From: CALMKX01 sp036274895 | Lineage (GTDB): Bacteria > Acidobacteriota > Thermoanaerobaculia > Multivoradales > SZUA-115 | NCBI GenBank assembly: GCA_036274895.1 | Contig: DASUEU010000061.1 | Location: forward strand, 47,609-111,608 | Length of the DNA stretch: 64,000 bases | Direction: 5' to 3' | Shown here: positions 59,736 to 64,000 of the stretch, one piece after another | How positions within the stretch are numbered: position 1 is the first letter of the stretch | How the letters are laid out: the number at the start of each line of letters is the position of its first letter | The notes under the pieces: generated by a model | What the model saw: the letters and a program-made list of their open reading frames with translations, nothing else | Told to the model about the DNA's origin: nothing | Databases searched by the model: none | Position numbers and translations under genes: made by a program

Positions 59736-59751
59736 GGGATTGTACAGTCCC
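59736..59751. promoter_or_regulatory. Operator-like palindrome over the NACHT -10 region
   Basis: GGGATTGTACAGTCCC is a 16-base dyad with one mismatched pair, centred on TGTACA. Read on the minus strand it contains TACAAT, a near-consensus -10, 40 bases before the NACHT start. A regulator from the divergent PIN pair or another gene could act here. No good -35 was seen. Confidence 0.35.
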
Positions 59752-59817
59752 GGCAGGTGTGAGCCCTGGACTGCCACCCCAGGCCGGCGTATCCTGAGCT
59801 CTCGTGGGGGACCCTGA

Positions 59818-60033
59818 ATGACTTACCGAGGTCGAGTCGAAAGCGGAGCCATCGTGCTGGAACCGGGCGCCGAGCTGCCGGAAGGAGCGGAGGTGCGGGT
59901 GGAAGTCACCGATCTCACCGCCCTCGACCCGATCTTCGATTTCTCGGACCTCGCGGTCGAAACCGGCATCCCCGACCTCGCCACCAACGTCGACCACTAC
60001 CTTTACGGCCACCCGAAGAAGGACGATGCCTGA
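59818..60033 (+). CDS. Antitoxin-like small protein (PIN partner)
   Basis: 71 residues. Opens with the AbrB-like/DUF104-type beta strand MTYRGRVESGAIVLEPGAEL, PEGAEVRVEV; an acidic middle (DPIFDFSDLAVETGIPDLAT) and a short tail. Overlaps the PIN toxin start by 8 bases. Divergent from the NACHT gene. Functions as an antitoxin by position and size; the fold family is a guess. Confidence 0.75.
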   Translation: MTYRGRVESGAIVLEPGAELPEGAEVRVEVTDLTALDPIFDFSDLAVETGIPDLATNVDHYLYGHPKKDDA

Positions 60034-60472
60034 GCCGGCGATCTTCCTCGATACCAACGGCTGGCTGGCACTGCTGAATCGCTCCGACGCGCTGCATTTC
60101 CGGGCTACCGGGCTCTGGCGCCGCCTCGGAGATCTCGGCGCTCGCGTGGTCGTCACCGATTGGGTCATCGCAGAAACCGGCAACGGCTTGGCCCGCTCGC
60201 CCGCGCGCCAGACCTTCGGTAGTGCCGTCGACCGGCTGCGCGAGAGCACGGCAGCCACGATCGTGAAGATCGACGAGTCCCTCCTGTTGCGGGCGTTGGC
60301 TCTCTTCGGACGGCGTCGTGACAAGACATGGGGCCTCGTAGACTGCGCCAGCTTCGTCGTCATGGAAGACCACGAGGTACGTCGGGCCTTCACCAACGAT
60401 CGGCATTTCGAGCAGGCGGGCTTCGTGGCAATCCTGAGGGACCAGCAAGATCAACCCAGGAATCCCAGATGA
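60026..60472 (+). CDS. PIN-domain toxin coupled to manC
   Basis: 148 residues. PIN set: D9 in AIFLDTNGWLALLNR, E in VIAETGNGLARS, and the C-terminal WGLVDCASFVVMEDHEV and FTNDRHFEQAGF. The stop TGA (60470-60472) overlaps the ATG of the mannose-1-phosphate guanylyltransferase gene (ATGA), so toxin-operon transcripts would also translate that enzyme. Third PIN toxin of the window. Confidence 0.88.
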   Translation: MPEPAIFLDTNGWLALLNRSDALHFRATGLWRRLGDLGARVVVTDWVIAETGNGLARSPARQTFGSAVDRLRESTAATIVKIDESLLLRALALFGRRRDKTWGLVDCASFVVMEDHEVRRAFTNDRHFEQAGFVAILRDQQDQPRNPR

Positions 60473-61842
60473 TCCCCGTCGTCCTCTCCGGCGGTAGCGG
60501 CACGCGGCTGTGGCCGGTGTCGCGGGCGGCGCACCCGAAGCAGTTCGTCGACCTGCTCGGGGAGCCGCTTCTCCGGCGCACGCTGCGGCGGGTTGCCGCC
60601 CTGGGTGAGCCCTGGGTGCTGGCCGTGGAGGAGCAGCGCCATCTGACCCTCAAGGTGCTGCGCGAGCTGGGGATGCCCCCCGAGCACGCCCTCTTCGAGC
60701 CCATGGGGCGCAACACCGCCCCGGCCGTGGCCCTGCTGGTGACCCTCTTTGAGCGCCGGGGCCTGGGGGGCGAGGTGGTGGCCCTCTTCCCGGCCGACCA
60801 CTGGCTCGAGGACGAGGCCGAGCTGGCCGAGGTCTGTGCCCTGGGCGAGGCGTGCGCCCACGATGGCGACGTGGTCACCCTCGGCATCCGCCCGAGCTTT
60901 CCCGCCACCGGCTACGGCTACATCGAGGTCGAGAGGGTCGTGGATCGGCGCCTCGGCAGCCACGAGTCCCGCCGGGTGCGGCAGTTCCGCGAGAAGCCGG
61001 ACCGCGCCACGGCCGAGGACTTCCTGCGCCAGGGCGGCTTCTACTGGAACGCCGGCATGTTCCTGTTCGAGGTCGAAGTCATGGCCGAAGCCTTCGCCCG
61101 CCACATGCCCACACTCTGGCAGGGCCTCACCCGCCTCGACGCCGACCTCGGCAACCTCGCCGAGGTCTACGCCACCCTGCCCGCCCAGAGCCTGGACTAC
61201 GGCGTGATGGAGCACCTCGAGCGCCAGGTCACCATCCCCTGCGACCTGGGCTGGAGCGACGTCGGCTCCTGGGACGAGGTGGCCCGCCTGGCGGCCCCGG
61301 AGGGTGCGGTGTTCACCGCCGGCGCCGAGGGCAACTTCGTGCTGCCCCGGCCGGGCAAGGTCTACGGCCTGGTGGACGTCGCCGACCTGATCGTGGTCGA
61401 TACCGCGGACGCCCTGCTGGTGGCCCGGCGCGAGAGCTCGCAGAAGGTCAAGGAACTGCTCGAGGAGATCCGCGCCGCGGGTCATCCGGCGGCCACCGAG
61501 CACGTCTACGAGCACCGCCCCTGGGGCAGCCTGGAGATCCTGCGCGAGGGGCCGGGCTTTACCTCGACGCTGCTGACCATCGACCCCGGCCAGGGCCTGC
61601 CCTCCCGGCGCTACCGCCATCGCTCCCGGCACTGGGTGATCGTGGCCGGGCACCCCATCGTGGAGCTGGAGGGCGAGGCCCGGCACCACGGCCCGGGCCG
61701 CTCGGTGTTGGTGCCCCCGGGGGCCCGCCACCGCCTCTTCAACCCGGGGCCGGAGCGGGTGGAGATCGTCGAGGTCGAGACCGGCATGCACTTGGGCGAG
61801 GACGACAGCGAGCGCGACGAGGATGACCAGCACCTCGATTAG
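60469..61842 (+). CDS. manC: Mannose-1-phosphate guanylyltransferase / mannose-6-phosphate isomerase
   Basis: 457 residues. Nucleotidyltransferase motif VLSGGSGTRLWPVSRAAHPKQF (4-25), FEPMGRNTAPAV, sugar-binding GYGYIEV, and FREKPDRATAEDFL; the C-terminal cupin-like isomerase half shows VYEHRPWGSLEIL and the RHRSRHWVIVAG. Makes GDP-mannose for polysaccharide or glycoconjugates. Normal length for the bifunctional ManC/AlgA type. Start ATG 60469 overlaps the PIN stop. Overlaps dusA by 20 bases. Confidence 0.93.
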   Translation: MIPVVLSGGSGTRLWPVSRAAHPKQFVDLLGEPLLRRTLRRVAALGEPWVLAVEEQRHLTLKVLRELGMPPEHALFEPMGRNTAPAVALLVTLFERRGLGGEVVALFPADHWLEDEAELAEVCALGEACAHDGDVVTLGIRPSFPATGYGYIEVERVVDRRLGSHESRRVRQFREKPDRATAEDFLRQGGFYWNAGMFLFEVEVMAEAFARHMPTLWQGLTRLDADLGNLAEVYATLPAQSLDYGVMEHLERQVTIPCDLGWSDVGSWDEVARLAAPEGAVFTAGAEGNFVLPRPGKVYGLVDVADLIVVDTADALLVARRESSQKVKELLEEIRAAGHPAATEHVYEHRPWGSLEILREGPGFTSTLLTIDPGQGLPSRRYRHRSRHWVIVAGHPIVELEGEARHHGPGRSVLVPPGARHRLFNPGPERVEIVEVETGMHLGEDDSERDEDDQHLD

Positions 61843-62818
61843 GCGGGGCCGGCTGCACCCCGTCTCGGTCGCGCCGATGATGGACCACACGGACCGCCAC
61901 TTCCGGGTGTTCCTGCGTGGCCTGACCCGGGAGAGCCTGCTCTACACCGAGATGATCACCGCCCTGGCCATCCGCCACGGCGACCGCGAGCACCTGCTCG
62001 GCTTCTCCCAGGAGGAGAGGCCCCTGGCCTTGCAGCTCGGGGGTGACGACCCGCAGGCCCTGGCCGAGGCGGCGCGCGCGGGTCAGGAATACGGCTACGA
62101 CGAGATCAACTTGAACGTCGGCTGCCCCTCGGACCGCGTGCAGCACGGCCGCTTCGGCGCCTGCCTGATGAAGGAGCCGGCGGCGGTGGCGCGGGCGGTT
62201 GCGGCCATGCGGCAGGCCGTGGACCTGCCGGTGACGGTGAAGCACCGCCTGGGGGTGGACGAGCAGGACCGCTACGAGGACGTGCTGGCCTTCGTGGACA
62301 CCGTGGCCGCCGCCGGCTGCGACCGCTTCGCGGTGCACGCGCGCAAGGCCTGGCTCTCCGGCCTGTCGCCCAAGGAGAACCGCACCGTGCCGCCCCTGCG
62401 CTGGGAAGAGGTGCACCGCCTGAAGGCCGAGCGGCCGCAGCTGGCGATCGAGGTCAACGGCGGGATCACCACGATGGCGGAGATCCGCTCGCACCTCACG
62501 AAGGTGGACGGGGTGATGATCGGCCGCACCGCCTACGAGGACCCCTACCTCTTCGCCACGGTCGACCGCGAGCTCTACGGCCAGCCCGGCCCCCCGCCCA
62601 GCCGCCGCGAGGTGCTGGAGCGCTACCTGCCCTACGTCGAGCAACAGCTCCGCCGAGGCGTGCCCCTGGCCAGGATGAGCCGCCACACCACCGGCCTCTT
62701 CGCCGGAGTCCCCGGAGCCCGGGCCTGGAAGCGCCATCTCGCCGAAAACGCCCACAAGCCCGGAGCCGGGCCGGAGGTGCTGCTGGCGGCGGCAGAAGGC
62801 ATCCCCGCCGGGGGCTGA
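61823..62818 (+). CDS. dusA: tRNA-dihydrouridine synthase (DusA-like)
   Basis: 331 residues. TIM-barrel FMN enzyme: VSVAPMMDHTDRHFRVFLR, LQLGGDDPQALAEAA, the catalytic cysteine in INLNVGCPSDRVQ, FGACLMKEP, and GRTAYEDPYLF. The PMMDHTDRHFR and RHTTGLFAGVPGARAWKRHL signatures place it with DusA. The stop codon is inside a GC-rich hairpin (62807-62828). Confidence 0.95.
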   Translation: MTSTSIRRGRLHPVSVAPMMDHTDRHFRVFLRGLTRESLLYTEMITALAIRHGDREHLLGFSQEERPLALQLGGDDPQALAEAARAGQEYGYDEINLNVGCPSDRVQHGRFGACLMKEPAAVARAVAAMRQAVDLPVTVKHRLGVDEQDRYEDVLAFVDTVAAAGCDRFAVHARKAWLSGLSPKENRTVPPLRWEEVHRLKAERPQLAIEVNGGITTMAEIRSHLTKVDGVMIGRTAYEDPYLFATVDRELYGQPGPPPSRREVLERYLPYVEQQLRRGVPLARMSRHTTGLFAGVPGARAWKRHLAENAHKPGAGPEVLLAAAEGIPAGG

Positions 62819-63141
62819 AGCCCCCGGCTACCGTGGATCCGTCGCTGCGCGACGGGGGATTGGGCGTCGCGCAGCGACGCCGCGAAGGTAGCCGGGGAGT
62901 TCACTCCCCGGCGGCAGACCGGGTGAGGGACGCCGGCAAAGCGGCGACACGTCGCCGCGAGGGATTGAAATCCCTCGCTACCCATGAACGTCCCTGGCGG
63001 GACGGAGAAAAGGCTGCCTTCGAGGCGATGGCTTTGGAGTGCGGCGACGTGTCGCCGCTTTCAAGCGCTGCCAAAGCGGACGTCGCCGCACTCCAAAGCG
63101 CCAAATCGTAGGCTGGGTTAGGCGCCAGCCGTAACCCAGCC
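62807..63141. repeat. Cluster of seven strong palindromes (REP-like), gene-free spacer 62819-63219
   Basis: Inverted repeats lie end to end: 62807-62828 (9-bp arms, TGAA loop), 62840-62879 (15-bp arms, 10-base loop), 62891-62912 (10-bp arms), 62941-62958 (8-bp arms), 62957-62978 (9-bp arms), 63031-63099 (20-bp arms 63031-63050 and 63080-63099, with a smaller nested hairpin), and 63111-63141 (10-bp arms). All are perfect. I see no gene in this 400-base gap. The units look like several dispersed REP families inserted together; they separate dusA from the TIR gene. Confidence 0.8.
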
Positions 63142-63219
63142 CCCCCCCACGCACTTTCGCCCCTTCGGAATCGTCCCAGCGAGAGAAGGCGGTAGACTCG
63201 CGGCCGGAGATCACAGCAC

Positions 63220-64000
63220 ATGGCATCCGGTCCGAGCGACGTTTTCGTCAGCTACAACCGAGCCGACCGCGACTGGGCGGAGTGGATTGCCTGGACGCTC
63301 GAGGCCGCCGGTCGTTCCGTGCTGTTCCAGGACTGGGATTTCCGCCCCGGTTCGAACTTCGCGCTCAGGATGCAGGATGGAGCCCGAGCCCGCTACACCG
63401 TCGCCGTCCTGTCCCCGAGCTATCTCGAGGCGGAGTACACCCAGGCCGAGTGGGCGGCGGCGTTCGCTCGCGACCCGCAGGGCAAGAACCGCTCTCTGAT
63501 TCCCTTCCGGGTGCGCGAGTGCAAGCCCGACGGGATCCTCGGTCCGATCGTCTACGCCGACCTCATCGGCCTCGACGAAGACTCAGCCCGTCAAGCCGTG
63601 CTCAACGCCTTTCTCGACCGCGCCAAGCCCGAGGCGGAGCCGGCCTTCCCGGGGACGCGGAGGGGGCTGGGGGACCTGGAGCTCCGGCCCAGGCCGGTGT
63701 TCCCCGGGGGGGCCTCGTCCATCCAGCTCAACCTCCCGCAAACCGGAGAGCACTTCTTCGGCCGCGAGGCCGACCTCTCGCAACTCGACGCCGCCTGGGA
63801 GAACCCGGCCGTTCACGTGCTCTCGGTGGTGGCCTGGGGCGGGGTGGGCAAGACGGCTCTGGTGAAGCATTGGCTGGCGAACCTGGAGCGGGAGGGTTGG
63901 CGGGGGGCGGAGCGGGTGTTCGCCTGGACGTTCTACAGCCAGGGCACGGGGGAGGATCGCCAGGCTTCGAGCGAAGGGTTCTTCGGGGAGATCTACCGTT
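63220..64000 (+). CDS. TIR-NTPase (STAND) protein, N-terminal part
   Basis: At least 260 codons, open at the right edge. Residues 6-150 form a TIR domain (DVFVSYNRADRDWAEWIAW, LFQDWDFRPGSNFA, VAVLSPSYLEAEYTQAEW, SLIPFRVRECKP). The Glu in YTQAEW is in the position of the NADase glutamate. After a linker, an NTPase P-loop follows (VVAWGGVGKTALVKHWL), as in NB-ARC/AAA STAND proteins. Start ATG 63220 with CGGAG upstream. Such proteins often act in defence by NAD depletion on activation; the sensor C-terminus is missing from this window. Confidence 0.88.
   Translation, partial: MASGPSDVFVSYNRADRDWAEWIAWTLEAAGRSVLFQDWDFRPGSNFALRMQDGARARYTVAVLSPSYLEAEYTQAEWAAAFARDPQGKNRSLIPFRVRECKPDGILGPIVYADLIGLDEDSARQAVLNAFLDRAKPEAEPAFPGTRRGLGDLELRPRPVFPGGASSIQLNLPQTGEHFFGREADLSQLDAAWENPAVHVLSVVAWGGVGKTALVKHWLANLEREGWRGAERVFAWTFYSQGTGEDRQASSEGFFGEIYR

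Noticed and set aside
62807..63141. CRISPR array.
   Set aside because: Repeats differ from one another and are contiguous palindromes without regular spacers.

Overview
The window is a very GC-rich, densely coded bacterial chromosome segment with no tRNA, rRNA, insertion sequence or CRISPR array that I can see. Genes are packed with ATGA, GTGA or TTGA start/stop overlaps. The mix of Bat aerotolerance genes, S46 and M16 peptidases, PEGA-like and VWA secreted proteins, PIN-type toxin pairs, DUF11/IPTL-type surface proteins and dispersed GTCATCCTGAGCGCAGCGAA palindromes fits Acidobacteriota (Thermoanaerobaculia-like). That assignment is inference from gene style, not from a marker gene.

Layout. 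1-4.5 kb (minus strand): the end of a natural-product cluster. It holds a 3-hydroxyacyl-CoA dehydrogenase (FkbK-like), a discrete ACP (FkbJ-like), an FkbH-like glyceryl transferase, an OTC-family carbamoyltransferase, a C-terminal TauD/SyrP fragment and a fatty acyl-AMP ligase running off the left edge. 4.5-6.5 kb: an esterase and ring-cleavage dioxygenase pair (MhqD/MhqO-like), divergent from a small ArsC-family protein whose redox cysteine codon is an in-frame UGA, followed by a bSECIS-like hairpin (candidate selenoprotein). 6.5-13.7 kb: a repeat-rich spacer, then a complete moxR-DUF58-batA/B/C/D operon. 13.7-18.1 kb: a Phd/VapC pair, an acyl-CoA dehydrogenase with a partner phosphotransferase, and a VWA protein with triplicated C-terminal repeats.

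18.3-25.4 kb: the most interesting block. SbnB and SbnA (2,3-diaminopropionate synthesis) converge on a cupin-methionyl-tRNA-synthetase fusion and a lysine/ornithine N-hydroxylase. The last two are the signature pair of hydrazine (N-N bond) synthetase pathways. A divergent MATE exporter follows. 25.4-30.7 kb: a broken caspase-like fragment, a FitA/PIN pair, a small secreted protein behind a sigma-54-like promoter, a class II photolyase, a Nudix hydrolase and a transmembrane Ser/Thr kinase.

30.8-48 kb: a membrane patatin phospholipase, then a cassette of three phage-tail-collar (MdpB-like) proteins with a DUF6916 protein, a Tat-exported protein and a GNAT, and behind them a three-gene operon of very large secreted repeat proteins (DUF11/GEVED, IPTL-CTERM, beta-helix). 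48.2-55.4 kb: an htrA - M16 peptidase - S46 peptidase - FHA/EAL operon. 55.5-64 kb: a membrane NACHT NTPase of lower GC, a PIN toxin pair coupled to manC, dusA, a cluster of strong palindromes, and the start of a TIR-NTPase (STAND) gene cut by the right edge. The last 8.5 kb therefore has the look of a small defence/accessory area wrapped around housekeeping genes.
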